Shown piece by piece: positions 38,740-51,490 of a DNA stretch of 64,000 bases (position 1 is its first letter; every line of letters begins with the position of its first letter). The DNA is taken from positions 2,325,521 through 2,389,520 of the forward strand of contig OZ025284.1 of assembly GCA_964019165.1 (NCBI GenBank), in the 5' to 3' direction. This DNA is from Mastigias papua (lineage: Eukaryota; Cnidaria; Scyphozoa; Rhizostomeae; Mastigiidae). The position numbers were made by a program, and so were the translations under genes. The notes under the pieces are model-generated. The model made no database searches. It was given only the letters and a program-made list of their open reading frames with translations, and had not been told where the DNA came from.

Positions 38740-38985
38740 AGGAGCGGAGTGACCGGTTGGTAACTCTGATGTGAACATAAAGGTACCTGGCTCTGCTCTT
38801 TACAAAACCATGTGTGATCTTGAGACATTAGCTTCTAAAAACGACTGCAAATTGTATGAGTTACTCGTATATTTTGTATTATATCAGCACTTAATACCTC
38901 CTTGTGTTGCTCACTTTGCTATGAAGAAGGTTAGCCCATTCAACCTTTGGCCTATGGGCCCATGAGCCCGTCAGTCCATGCCAGG
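38740..38985 (+). repeat. Dispersed repeat family 6, copy A
   Basis: Shares CTGGCTCTG, CTTGAGACATTAGCT, TATCAGCACTTAATACCTCC and TGTTGCTCA in order with 60690-60955. Ends in a Pro-codon-like GCCCATGAGCCC stretch. Non-coding. Confidence 0.55.
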
Positions 38986-39253
38986 CCCTTTTCATCTAAT
39001 TAGTGCACATAAATACTCCCTAACCAACCACAGGTCTATGATTCTTGGCTAATTGCGATCTCTTCCTCTTGATAGTTCCACTTCTCAAGCTAAAATATCA
39101 TAAGCTATTTAAAATATACCTATTAGATTTACTATTAACTTAATAATTTCTCACTCGTTCTTTGTTTGATACGAGAGGCAAAAACTAACTTTTTACTGTG
39201 TGCGTAAGTTATGCTAACCAAGAGGCTTGCAATTTTGCTGCAGACATACTTAC

Positions 39254-39306
39254 AGTTGTGTCATGCTTATTGTGAAAGTTTGTATTGAACTGGAAACTTC
39301 TGGCTC
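39254..39306 (-). other. Unassigned exon candidate
   Basis: A 53-bp open stretch lies between a CTTTCAG acceptor and a strong GTAAGTATG donor. It is phase-compatible with the candidate at 39648-39715. No recognisable domain; it may be a chance pairing of splice-like signals. Confidence 0.2.
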
Positions 39307-39647
39307 CTGAAAGTCTATATCCATCATGTTCTGATGCATAGCGTTTTTGTGAAAAAAGGAAACAAGTTATATAGACAAACAGAAGTTTTATATTCATTTC
39401 CTTAGCGACCGCAATATAATCGAAATCATGCAACAGCAAGGCCTAACAACAATTAAAAATTCAACACACCTTAATTGTTTCATAAAAGACTTTCATGGTC
39501 TTCAATAGCAGAAAATTTTTGCTTCTTCTTTTGTTATGGACGAGAAGAGAATTTGATTGGTAGGTTCCGGTGGTATTGTGAGACCTCAATTCATCCTATA
39601 AACAAAAATGGGACTTGGTTTGTGAAATCAGAAGACTTAATGCTTAC

Positions 39648-39715
39648 GTAAGGGTAAGGTGGTGAGTTCGATTGAGCTTTGAATGATATAATAACCACAG
39701 AACATTTCGAGCCAC
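39648..39715 (-). other. Unassigned exon candidate
   Basis: A 68-bp stretch lies between a pyrimidine-rich CTCTTCTGTAG acceptor and a GTAAGC donor. All three frames are open across it, so the frame cannot be decided. It is phase-compatible with both the candidate at 41180-41273 and the one at 39254-39306. Confidence 0.22.
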
Positions 39716-39924
39716 CTACAGAAGAGATAGAATTAGTTGTATCTAGTTTAACCAAAATCATGCATATTAGTGAATTGAAATATGGCCTCTTAGTCATATT
39801 TGCAAAGAATTAGATATCGTCGCAATATCACAACATTGATAATGCTATATCATCCACTTCGTGAATTAGTCTTTGCCCCTGGTCAGTGCTCTTATCTGCA
39901 GCAAGTTTTAGTGTCTGGGAAATT

Positions 39925-40128
39925 GCATTGAAGCAACAGGCATTGAAACAACAGGCATTGAAACAACAGGCATTGAAACAACAGGCATTGAAGCAACAGG
40001 CATTGAAGCAACAGGCATTGAAGCAACAGGCATTGAAGCAACAGGCATTGAAGCAACAGGCATTGGAGCAACAGGCATTGAAGCAACAAGCATTGAAACA
40101 ACAGGCATTGAAACAACAGGCATTGAAG
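39925..40128 (+). repeat. 15-bp minisatellite, 13 units, open on both strands
   Basis: Unit GCATTGAAGCAACAG repeated 13 times with A/G exchanges, then a partial unit. On the plus strand it encodes Ala-Leu-Lys-Gln-Gln repeats inside a 121-codon frame (39886-40251) that continues 42 codons past the array (TEIIREIREVSIQEY). A TCTGCAG acceptor-like site precedes it. Minus-strand frames are open too, so coding status is unproven. Confidence 0.85.
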
Positions 40129-40489
40129 ACAGAAATCATCCGAGAAATACGAGAAGTCAGTATCCAAGAATATGAAGCAAAATTCAATCAGACTGTGGAT
40201 ATTTTTGGAAATCAAGTTCTGACCGTTTTGATGAAGATCATGTTGGAGTAAAGTAAGGAGGATTCGTTGATGACATGGAGGAAGAGGATATAAAAATGTA
40301 TTTAAAAAATCTGTCTGAGCTCTGATTATTGTTAATATTAATTCAATTCACTGTGATTACAAAAATATACCCTCAATCATAAAGGTTAGCAATAAATTTG
40401 CTTTGAAGTTCAGAGTTATTATGTCCTTTTTATTGGTCATGCAGGTTCATAAAATGTCCCATCATAGCATAATGACTCTCAGACCGGAC

Positions 40490-40650
40490 AAGTGAAAATC
40501 AAACCTGTTTTACTTTCTAAAGAAAACTCAAATAAGCAAAACATCTCAGCCTTGATAAAGCTTGATTCTTGCATTATTCTCAAATTATTCTTAAATTTCG
40601 GCTAATTTGAACGTTGATATTCTTATAGACTATATTCATAAAGAAATTTT
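40490..40650 (+). repeat. Dispersed repeat family 7, copy B
   Basis: Contains CTAAAGAAAACTCAAATAAG, CAAATTATTCTTAAATTTCGG and CTTATAGACTATATTCATAA; partner of 27700-27880. Confidence 0.55.
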
Positions 40651-41179
40651 GTAACACTGTTCGCTGTGGTAGTAGCAAATTTTCCTATTTGTTTAGTACA
40701 GTTTTATGCTGCAACGGATAGCCCTACAATTTCTAGTAACGAAAGGAATAGGAAAGTCATTGATGCGCTAGGTTTGCGGTAGCAATGATTCAAATTTCTC
40801 ATTCAACCCAATTCTTAACCCAGTTCTTTACTTTTCTAAGCCAATCTGGCTGGTAATTTGAAGATTTACTAAGCCTTATTTAAATACCTAAAGACAGAAG
40901 CAGAATAGGATAAACATGTCCTAACTTTATCTACAAGAAAAAAGCACATATTTTACAATATGGAATGGTTGTCACGAGTGTTTTAAAGAGAGGAAATTAT
41001 TTTAATACACTATGATTGATTTTTTACATTGAGACTTTTTCTTGCTACCAAGCAAGATCAAAGTGATGACTTGCAAAATGCTATCAACTTGAAATTTGGT
41101 TTAGAGCTTGTATATAACATGATCTGAAAATTAATTTACATGGATAAATAGTATAAACACATGGGAAACTCTTAAGTAC

Positions 41180-41273
41180 CTTGCTGTTTTGCTTGGTCCT
41201 GCTCCACTTGGTACTTTTGTCATAGGCCTTAAATCAGCACAAATTAAGACCTTTGGCATTCTGTATCCCTTAC
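41180..41273 (-). other. Unassigned exon candidate
   Basis: A 94-bp stretch has a TTCTTTCAG acceptor and a GTACTT donor. Its best frame is rich in Lys, Pro and Gly (KGYRMPKVLICADLRP) and looks like protein. The sequence CAG|GTAAGG at its start is also a good donor consensus, so the boundary could instead be the end of an upstream exon. No family was recognised. Confidence 0.25.
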
Positions 41274-41439
41274 CTGAAAGAAACGAACACACCCAAGCAT
41301 TTAGGAAAGGAAAATGATTCTGAATAAATTCTTGCGAGACTTTGAGTAGCATAATGCTTCACTTCATCACGTTGCTATTGGATCTATCGCAAGAAATCAA
41401 AAAATTACTGTATCATGTTTAAAGCCATCCATAAAATTG

Positions 41440-41600
41440 ACTACAACTGATTCACAGAATCACTATAATGGTCAATTTCATTATCACTTCGATCATAATA
41501 ATCATTTTCATGATCACTGCTTTGATTACAATGATCACTGTCATTATTACTGTGATAAATATGATATCGCTGATGATCAGTGTGATCGTTTTCATTATCT
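41440..41600 (+). repeat. Degenerate ATGATC/TCATTA repeat
   Basis: Imperfect TCATTATCACTTCGATCATAA-like sequence. A His/Asp-rich 123-codon frame over it is compositional. Confidence 0.6.
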
Positions 41601-41879
41601 CTATAAAGTACCTTTAGCAGAATCTAATATCCCTAAACCACATGGTAATAATTTTTTGTATAAAACCCAATTTTTACATATCGTCTATTCTATGTTATTT
41701 TCAAAGTTTGATTTTATGACTATCCTTCGTAAAAGTAGGGAGGTGGTTTCTGCAGGATTTCATATCCCAAAGAGAAATCTAGAAAGTGTTTCTTTGTATC
41801 CTTCGTAAAAGTAACGAGAAAGAATAAAAAATATTAATTCAGGCAAGTAACTTGATTATTAATAACATAGCCAGAAGCT

Positions 41880-42167
41880 TCATTTTTGAGGAAAAGACTT
41901 CAATGACATTACACTTTCTTTACAATTGTATATTTGACTGCATAAGCAAGCCGTCAACACCAGAGTCTTCATGACGAGATAAGTTAGTGGAAAGGTCCTG
42001 TTGCCATTTGGTGAACTCGTGAAGAAGTCGCTGCAGAAATTCCACGGTTCGATTTCTCCTATAATCCACCTTTGGTTTTCAGAAAATTGGACAAATTTGA
42101 CACTCTTTTGCTTGATTCTCATTTGCACTTCATCTCTAATGACGGAGTATCTTGATAAAGCATTCAT
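41880..42167 (-). other. Unassigned 95-codon open frame
   Basis: An ATG-initiated frame at 42167 runs about 95 codons with mixed amino-acid use (QRWIIGEIEPWNFC, SSPNGNRTF). A GTAAAG donor-like site lies near its end. No domain was recognised, and the opposite strand is also open here for 75 codons, so coding status is undecided. Confidence 0.15.
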
Positions 42168-45100
42168 TGTGTTTTGCTTTTATAGAGATTTCGTCAAATT
42201 TAACAAGGACAATGTGCATTGCAGTTAAATGCATAACAACGTCTCTATAGTTTTTCAACATACAAGCAACCGTTAACTACCATCAAGAGCTAGTGTTTTT
42301 ATCAACCTTGCATTGGTTCACTATCGAAGTGCAAGTACTCATTTTTTGTAAGAACCAGTAAAATTGAGGTTCAGGCTGGCTGTTCTTGATTTTTTCAAAA
42401 TTTTGAGGCTGAATTGTTCGTAATGTACTTTTCTTTTAATTACTGGGATGTAAGCAATGTAGACATTAGACAATATACAAGAGAACATCGGATGTTTATG
42501 AAACAGGTATTATTTTCAATAACATTAACAGAAGACAATAATCCTTGCTAAAAGTCTTGGTACACTTACGATGTGTCTTACACACTGATTATTTGGGTGT
42601 TTCGAGGACTTTTTGCAAACATTGCTAAGCTTAAAACGTTTTATTTCAGTTCAAATCATATTACGACAGTGCTTTAGCCTCAGCTTGTTCTTACTTTGTT
42701 CATATTTTTCCATACGTTTTGAGGCTCGTGTTCTTATACAATTCCTCTTATAAAAAAAGAGTGCAATGTATCACCATACAGATAGAAGATTATTAGGCCT
42801 TATTATTGCGGTGGTGTTTTAATCGTTCAAACTTGACTAATATCATTAGCAAAGTTCAGAACTAGTTCTAAAGCTGCTGCCCAGCTGCCCGATAACATCT
42901 TAATTGAAAACGAGGACAGTCTCGTAAATATATAGGTCCTATCTTTTTAAAGTTGGCTGATGAATCACGTTTAACATTACAGCAAGAACAATTAATTTTG
43001 GAAACCTGTTATGAAGAATATCTTATTGTAAACTATAGAAAACAACACCACCTTCAACATAGAACTATCTGAAATATGCCTTGAACACTCGGCAGGCCAG
43101 TACTACACTGGTTTGGAAAGGAAACCAACCTCTAGTAAACAATGTGTTCTTCCTTTCGTTAGTCCATTTCTTTAAGTCTCTATCACGAAGGGTGTGAGGA
43201 CTTCAATGTATTTGCTATTCCCTTAACTATATTTCTTTGTGTGTTTGCAGCCCTTGTTTTCCTTTCTTATTCTTCTTTTTTCTCCTGGAAGCTCAGAGTA
43301 GTTACCCAAAAGCAAACTTTGAAAACCACCAGTCCTCTTCCGACACTCCCATAGAAAGTTTAATGCTTTTAGTCTGCCATTTCGCGACATTTTTGTATTC
43401 TGTCATGCCATGTCATTTTATCTTTTATTAAGTTGTGTTATGCATATTTTATTGCTTTAAATTTTACCGTAGTATTTACCGTACTCTTTAAGTTTTATCA
43501 TCTCATTTTAAATATCCCCAGGGCGTTCCGACCTGTAATCATTCTTTTGACCTTACAACATGATAGGAACACTTAACTCACAGAATGAAGGTTATCTCAA
43601 GTTAGCCTTGTTGTAAGTTGCAATAGACCTTCTGGTACTGCTTACAAAAAAGTGATTAATCAGGCAGAGTTCTCGCGTTTACATCGTACTTCGATTTACT
43701 GAGTTATTTGTCGATCAGGATTAATTTATTTACGAGAATGCATTGTGTTGAATGCACTAATCAAACAGGATTCGTCAGTTAATTATTCTGTCCTTATTAT
43801 AGGATCGAAGTGAAGCAGCTTTTGATTATTTGATGTATCATGTTTGCAATAGAATTTGGATAAGTTAGCTTTTTGTTTCGATAAGGGATCGTACAATTTG
43901 TTAACACGCAAGCCCAATATATACAGGGGTAAGGAACAGTAAACGAAAGTGTTTGCTCAAATTTGTGAATTATGCTTAATGACAATGCAAAACAGTAGTG
44001 AGTACTATGGAATAATGAATGGAGTTGGCTTTTAACTGTGCGATGTGAGATAACATCAACGTATACACAAAACGTTAGAATGGCGCCATTTCACAGGTAG
44101 TCAAGGGGTGGGGTAAATCTTCTTAGCTTACGAAATGGTACCCCCAGGTGTCCCTATCTTGAAAATATAACCCATACATCGTAACCAATATACCCAGGAA
44201 TGCAGCTGTCTGTTCTTATCAAGTCAGTAGCTGAGAATTTAAAAGATATCAATTTAACAGATTCCTATGTGCAGTAAATTCATGTTTTCGTTTCATACTT
44301 GTTAACTATAAATCTTAGTTAATTAAACACAAGTATAAGGTTAGTAGTTAACTATAAAATGACAATATTGCCAGAAAAATAAATCTAAACAGATTACAGA
44401 ACTGAAATACGAAGCACTCTTGCTAATGTACAACCTGCAACCACACTCCAGCTGAAAGGTGTAACATTTACTAGCTCCCGTTTGTAGAGCAGGGCAGAAG
44501 TCGAGGTGCCTCGAACATGCAAGAGGAAATTGTCTGCGAGTATAGTATGCATTTTAAAGTATGTTTGTGTACACTTTCATGTCGTTTTGCTATCGATCAT
44601 GTATTTCTCGTGCAGTTTCTTTTAGCATGTACGCGTATAAAGTCTGGATTTTCGCATGTAGCCGTCCTTTGCTGCAAATTATTTGGCGCGTGCAGTTGCC
44701 ATATTTTACAGACTGGAGCAAAGGTATTAGGATGCCCACTGGGATGCCCAAATCGCTGAGAGTTACTAATTGTGCTGCGACTGATGTAAATTGAGAGAGG
44801 ATAGTTCTTCCTTGACAAGATGATAGAGATATCAAAATGCCCCCCTGAAAATAATGAATAATGCTTAGGCGATAGACAAGCGAGTCCTTTTCATAATTTG
44901 ATTACGTCACAAGAAAAATCAATATTGATTGAAAATGTTGTGGATATGAAACGGCAGGTGGGTGACTTTGCATTCACTTGGCCAAAGACAGGTGTGCTAT
45001 TATTGTCTTGTAAATCAGCCTTTACAATCGGATGTCACTCTTCAGTAGCGTTCTCTTGTTTGACAAATGCTTTGCAAATTCAAAATGAACACAAGATACA

Positions 45101-45804
45101 ATTTTGAATAAATCTGTCCTGTTTTTGTTGTTGGCAAGCAAGCAAATTTCTTGAGACTGAAAGGCCTGCTGACAATATTGATGTTTGAGTCACTGCTCTC
45201 TCTGAATCTCCAACGAATCCCAATGTCAGAATGTTCATGGACAGACATGTAACATAGTTTGTTATAATCCTGGAAGGTGATGGTGGCGATAGGCCAAAAA
45301 AGTTGCGTTGATCGTCAATTAAGTGTTTTAAAGAGAATTTAATGGTCAAAGATGAATACATCGAAATTACTTGAGTTAAATAGTTAAGCAAATAAGTCGA
45401 TAATATGTAAGCAAGTATGCAACAAAATGTGAATTGGAAAATATGAAAAATAAGTAAGAAACAGGAGTTTACTTTTAAAACAAGCTTAAATATTTTATGC
45501 CTACTAGCTTGGGGCTTTTTCAGATAAAATGTTGTTACTTTTCCTCAAGATACAAATGATCGTAAGTCAGTTTATAAGTTTACTAGCAACTAAAGCAAAG
45601 GTACATTTGGAGAGCTTTTTGAGGAGTAGAAACTGAAATTATGATGGAATGAGAGACTCATAAAAGCTTAGTCCGATAGTCATATTTTCATATAAGATAC
45701 CCTGGTGCAATCCGTGTAGGGAGTGGCTCATACAGGGGTTCCCGTTGAGACACTAGTACCTGCCTTAATCATGTTCTCCTGGTTATGTACTTTGCTATTG
45801 TCAG

Positions 45805-45910
45805 GGGACTACACAAGGAACTAGTAGAAGATTTTTAGTACTAAAATGTGGTAAAGAGAGATTCAAGGCTTTGGGTTTTAAGAGCTAGGCCTTGATCTAG
45901 ATTCTGTAAC
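45805..45910 (+). repeat. Dispersed repeat family 5 fragment
   Basis: Contains ATTTTTAGTACTAAAATGTGG followed by a diverged AGAGCTAGGCC. Short partial copy. Confidence 0.4.
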
Positions 45911-48900
45911 GACGTATACAAGAAAGTCGAAATGAGAACCGAACTGCGCAAATCATGAATACGGAACAGAGGCACAGATGATTGTACGTACTGTCACGGC
46001 ACAAATAAGGGATTTTAGAGAACAGAGCATGGATCAATTTAAAAACAGCACGTAAAATATAAATTCCATGCTAAGACTGTGGTTTGGATTCTTATAAGAA
46101 ACATTGCTTGCGTTGAATCGAGTAGTTGTGTTGAAAATGGAATTCTTGAGAATTGGCCTCTTTTCTTGGAAGTAACTACTGTCGTGAAAAATCGACTCTC
46201 AATTAACATGGAAATTATTCCAAGAATGGGCTTGTTTTCATGCAGTTATTAGAATTCATTTCATAAAGACATTTCTATCTAGGGTGAATCTGCCGTTCAG
46301 CGTGCACTAAAGATTTTTACGTCTGCAGTATTTTCTACGCCACAAGCATGAATCGCACAAACTCATCAGTGCCAAAAACGTCTTGAATAGGGTAAAAGGG
46401 GGTTGAATTATAAGCAGAAAGAGGGGTAAGTTGGCGATTAAGTCTACAAAGTGTCATTGGGTTGCGGTGACTTCCATGATTGTTGCACCAGAGAGTTGCG
46501 TCAAAATTGCTTGAAGCATAGCTCTGCGCCAACATGTTGTGCCGAATTATCTCTGACTTGATGCTCTATGCTGAAGATCTTCCGGAATATGCCCTCAGGT
46601 TCACCTTGGACTTCTATTAAACTTAAGTTAACTCCCACATCTTACCTTAAAGCTTGCATAAAGAATGTCTCCTCTATCATTCGATTTTCCAGTTCGAAAT
46701 TCTAGTTCCAATTCCTTCTTTCTCACAGTAAGGATAGACAGCAAATTCAACCCAAAGTAACCCCTGGATTGAATTACATTTTACAAGCAATTGTTTTCAA
46801 AAAGTCGCCAAGTATCTCTATGCTGCAAGATGTGTGTGTTCATAGTACTCCAACAAATATTGTATGAATAATCTCACTGCATTCGTTTTAAAACAATCGA
46901 AATAAAATACTATTGAAGTATGAATAAGGGAGGGTGCCACTCACCACAGACTAGGGAAGGTGGGCTTCAGCTAGGCATGTTTTTTTTAACAGCCACACCC
47001 TATGGGTACACTCTCTTGAGTACAACAGCGTACAGTAAAAATGCAACAACCCCCTGATAAAGTCTAAATGCATGAAGTAACACAGAATTAAATACTGCCA
47101 GAAATCTCCAACACAAACTTTTTCTCATTGAATTTGGAGGACTTAGAAGATTCATCCTGGAGAAAACTGGGGGGTTGTCCCTTTGCCCCACATTTCCTAT
47201 GAGGCTATTGTTTCTTAAACAGAAATGTTATAGTATGCCAGAATTGTAGCAAATAGCTGAAAAGGAGTCAACTCAAGCAGAGTGAAAACATGGAATGATA
47301 GCTAAAAGCTAATTAACTCATGGGGAGTGAAAACATGCCACTATTGATTACAAGTTTGAGAAACTGGGAGTAAGAAATGATCTCAAACATTTGTGACGAC
47401 AAATCTATTACGGAATGGGATATCTAGAAAAATATGAATGTAGCAGCCTAAATTGCATACAATTCAATGTAACTGAATTGGTGCAATAGTTGCTGTAGTA
47501 TTGCTATAATACTTCTCTACTTCTTATATAGTTTTGTTTTAATGTGGACTCTAAGGCTTCTGTTTCATGCTGTATTTTGTGCCGTGAGAGATGCAGGGGT
47601 ACTCTGAAGTAGAAGGTATGGGGTGTCACATGCTCCCACTTTCGCAGAAGTCGTCAGAAACATACTCACTTGTCGTGAAAAGTTGGTGTAATAATCATGG
47701 CTTGTCGGGTAATTGTAGTGCCCTATTCAAGCCTGTCGGTTAATTTTTCTTTTTCCACACACCCCACTCAAAGGTCCTTCGGCGCGCCACTGGTGAAATG
47801 ACAGTTGATATTCCTCTCTGATCTTTATTCCTAGCCCATGAACAAATATTTGAACAGACTGTAGTCTTCTTATTATCAAATAGGTTCTAGAAGTTTGGTA
47901 ACATAGCTTTCATTTCCAAGACTAATTAGAACTGGCTTTTAATGGAAGACCATTGTTATATTTGATAGTCACTACAAGTGAAACAGCCATTCTTTTTCTA
48001 GGAATCATGACTCATTTTCCTTTTACAGACATATTCTCGAAAAAGTTTCAGAGGAAGTAAAATGCACCCATAAGCCTAACTTAAAGGGTATCTATTTCCG
48101 TCAAAAGTCAAAATAAGTCCGAACGTTTCAGAAATGCAACATGACTGAACCAAAACTCCTGACTTTTTCTTTGGGAACTTGCGTGTAATTTGATGCCTGT
48201 TTTTGAAATCGTACGATAGAAAGTACAACACCATACAATATGAAAGATGGGTCTGCTTTACAAGGAATCAAATAGGATAACTCGTGTTTCAATACACCAA
48301 TTGTGTAAGAGTGAATCAGAGGATTTGAGGAGAACAAATGGATTAAAACTAAGTTTGTCCGTTATTTCACGTTTCATTATGTGTGACTAATGAATACTAT
48401 TCCTACTATGGATGTAAACAACCCATTCGCGCCATTGCACGGTTAACCATTGAAAACTGTGCTCAATCCTCGCCTCGTTTGCAAAAACGTACAAGTATCA
48501 TTGAGGCAACATTGAGGCATTCTGCAAAGACTGTGTTTGCTGTTTATTTGATCGGTCCAGATACGACTTGAAGCGAAATACTCTCACATTCATGACTTTG
48601 AGAACAGTGGAGTACCGAAGGACTTTTTGAATAGGGGTGCAGCTAAGTAAATTTAATGACATGTAATTTGCAGGGTTGAACAAGGCTGACAAGTCAAAAA
48701 AAATTACAGATGGCTTCTGCAAAAAGTGACGGGTGTGACACCTCCCCACATATCCTACTTCTGCAAGTAACGGGATGGCAAGTCGCTTTCAACTTGTTAT
48801 GCATTTAGTTACAATTAATCCACTAAAGGAATGAGTCCCTGCGAATATATAGATATTTTTATCAGCGAATTCGTTAAATATGATATAAATGAATCCGAGA

Positions 48901-48924
48901 CTCGACTGTACTTTGCATATAGTA

Positions 48925-49245
48925 CTGCGTAAGAAAGCAGCGTTCGACGCAGTTCAAAAACTTAAAAAAGTCCAATACTAGATTTGTGAGAACTGAGAAA
49001 ATTGATTAGCTCATCCGACATTCAAAATCCAAATTTTCAGGGAAGCCCGTCATCTCTTTGATCTACTTAGTATATATTCCTTGCGCCAACCTATGTATTT
49101 CAATGTTACGTTTGTGGGATACACAAACTCAACCATTATTACAAGGAAAGCCTAATGAAAGTTTCAGTGCTAAAATCACGAAAATGCTAGGAAAGCATCA
49201 ATACTGGGCAAGAACTTCTATAAACAGTTATTTTTATTTTGGCAT
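48925..49245 (+). repeat. Dispersed repeat family 3 copy
   Basis: Contains GCAGCGTTCGACGCAGTTC, TTAGCTCATCCG, GTTTGTGGGATACACAAACTC and TTTCAGTGCTAAAATCACGAA in family order. More diverged than the 18.5-kb copy. Confidence 0.55.
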
Positions 49246-50060
49246 TTAGGAACGTCAAAAGGAAGTCTTGATACAAGTGTATGTGAGACAATTAGAATAC
49301 CGACTGGGGTAGAGACTTTTCAGTATGTCCAAAAAACAGAGGTAGGCCTACTGCATTTATTGGGCTATTCTCTTTTGCTACATGGTTCCTGATATTCATG
49401 TTTGTTAGCTTGGAAGTCTTCAAATTGGTATGGGATAAAATATTCGGGTAGAATCAGTCTTTTTATCTTTTAAATGTGTAGAGCCAAGCTGTATTTTTGC
49501 ACATTTCTATACATTGTAAACTAGGCCAAAATTAGTAGTTATTTAGCTTTTTGGTAGCAAAACAACAAATTAATGAGCTTGAAAGGTCAAAATAGCGTCG
49601 TCTATGTTTATGTCACAACATTCAAGATTTGAAGCAAGGAAATCTTTAGATTTTAGTTCCAAACTTTACCATATAAGTGTATTTGCAATAAAAGTCTTAT
49701 CCCATTTTCTTGCAATATATTCTGCACAATACTCTGCTTTCTTAGACCAACCTGGTTCTTTCTCCATGGTGCGTTCTTACTTAATGACTCTGGTTTTAAT
49801 TTCATCCTGTGTGCGCTAAAGGATAATTACTGTAAGAAAGAGTGCACAAATTTTCTTTAGATGCCTGAGCATCCGATGTTACTGAAGATTGTCCTTGAAG
49901 AACCGAATTAGTTCCGTTACACGTCAGCACAAATGATGAATGGCTTACCGATTCTTCTGATCATCCCTCGTGCTATTAGGCGATTGTGCTATTCAGAAAC
50001 AAGGAGAGGAGCAGCAAAACATCCTCTTGGCATCCCAACCAACTGCAAACAAATTGTGGC

Positions 50061-51490
50061 CTAACACGTTCTATAGATGGAATTGAAACGACGGTGCATG
50101 AAAGAGTTAAAACAGAGGAAATCGATGCTCCCTTGGGAGGATGCACTTGTTGGGCCTTCCAATGCCAAGACATGGCGATCAATATGTTTTTCTTTGCGGA
50201 AACTGACAATTTGCCTTATACAAAGCTCAAAAGAGAAACCCAATGTTTAAATTTGAACAAGATATGGAGCAAGGAGGGGCCAGGATTGAAACAGAAAGAG
50301 ATAAAGGTCCTTGTTTAATTCCCTTTTGGGAAATTTGGCTCTTGATAGAAATTCCTAATCTGCCAGCTAATGCTATAGAATTGGGAGTGCGCTCATCTAT
50401 AAAAAGGTGCCTAAAATAGCAAAAATCTTTTTTCAACTGGCGCATTCTATTTCATTAACCCTGTAAAGTTATATGGCTCAACAGTACAAGTGTTGAAACT
50501 TCGATAAAGCATTGTGAAAATTAGACGCTTGAATTCAACAGTTAGAAATAGAGAAATCATGTTTAAAAAATTGAGAAATGCATTATAGCTTGAAATGTTG
50601 ATCGCGCCATATTCGGAACTTTGTTTTAAGGGCTACATCTACAAAAAGTAAGGAAAAGCACAATGCAGAGATCGGAAACAAATACTTTTCCTGCTTCATC
50701 ACAGGCCTACTTACCTATATGAACCATAACTCTTTCAACTATGAAACGTATTCGCAATAATAGTTTTTTTTCATAAAAAGTAACTTTGCAACTATGCAAA
50801 TGTCACTTTAACTCTCCCCTTTCGAAGAGTAAAGAAATGACTGTCAGATATAAATAAAAGAATCCTGATTTCTGAATTTCACATCCAGGAAAGGTACGAT
50901 GTTTAGGCCAATTATGAATTGGACTTCTAGGTTGAAAGTTATAAACCTTCTATTCTTAAGTTTAACTGTCAACGTAGGATGGACAGTTCAACAACAATTC
51001 CAATTATTAGAGAATGGTTTGGGTTGTTGCTTATAATAAAAAGAAAACTATAGGTTATCTAGAATAGGCCTAGATAGCAACATTTCATCCACGTTTCTTC
51101 TAAAAGCGGAAAAGAAATAATACTGCTATGCACAATCGCAAACTCCTTTCTGAAAGGCAGGGCAATTACAACGAAAGTAGATGTAACTGTATCACGTCAA
51201 AAATTTACACTTTTTCTTAACTATCGAGAGAAATAATTCTAATAAACAAGTCTGTCCACATCGTACTATATTGTCAATGGGTTCTTCTCAATTCCCATTC
51301 CTCCTAGCCCACATTCGCCCATCCTCACAAACCAACGATTTGGAAATTAATGTGATTCTTATAGAGTACAAAGCGGAACACTCTTGATGCAATGCTCTTC
51401 TCAAACTTACGCATGGAAACACGCGTTGCTAAGGATGCGAAGAACGGTCATGAAAGAGACTATGAGCGCCAAAGGTTGAATGTTTGTCAT
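50061..51490 (-). CDS. Small secreted protein or first exons of a secreted protein, degenerate PAN/apple-like
   Basis: Exon 1 is 51411-51490 (ATG at 51490, donor GTAAGT); exon 2 begins at 50202 after TTGTCAG. Phase 2 joins exactly. Exon 1 is a signal peptide (basic-free start, core LALIVSFMTVL, cut likely before CFH). Exon 2 contains RHVLALEG, then FLCFNSFMHRRFNSIYR, which resembles the PAN module pattern (HVLxGH ... C...C....C.S.N) but with two cysteine positions replaced by Ser and Phe. If exon 2 is terminal it stops at TAG 50061-50063, giving 73 residues. A weak donor (GTGTTA) at 50067 would let the protein continue. The PAN comparison is inference from pattern. Confidence 0.42.

Larger units (their letters stand above)
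29760..39200. other. Intergenic, repeat-bearing
   Basis: Between the lectin 5' end and the weak exon candidates. Contains MITE family 2 copy B, MITE family 1 copy C, family 3, 5 and 6 repeats and the TTA microsatellite. Remaining frames (e.g. 34201-34527 minus) show no domain. Confidence 0.6.
42230..50060. other. Intergenic or long-intron DNA, no confident gene
   Basis: Mostly AT-rich. A minus-strand stretch below 45269 follows a CACCTTCCAG acceptor-like site and is open in two frames, one with a Cys-x13-Trp Ig-like spacing, but no donor fits. A family 3 copy lies at 48925. Nothing else supported. Confidence 0.5.

Noticed and set aside
44517..44835. Cys-rich plus-strand frame (GCPLGCPNR) as an LCCL-like domain
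   Set aside because: The cysteine pair falls at the end of the frame, the rest of the domain is missing, and the minus strand is open as well.
49986..50318. 110-codon plus-strand frame
   Set aside because: It is antisense to the second exon of the small secretory gene, which has a matching signal-peptide exon and phase; the plus frame has no such support.
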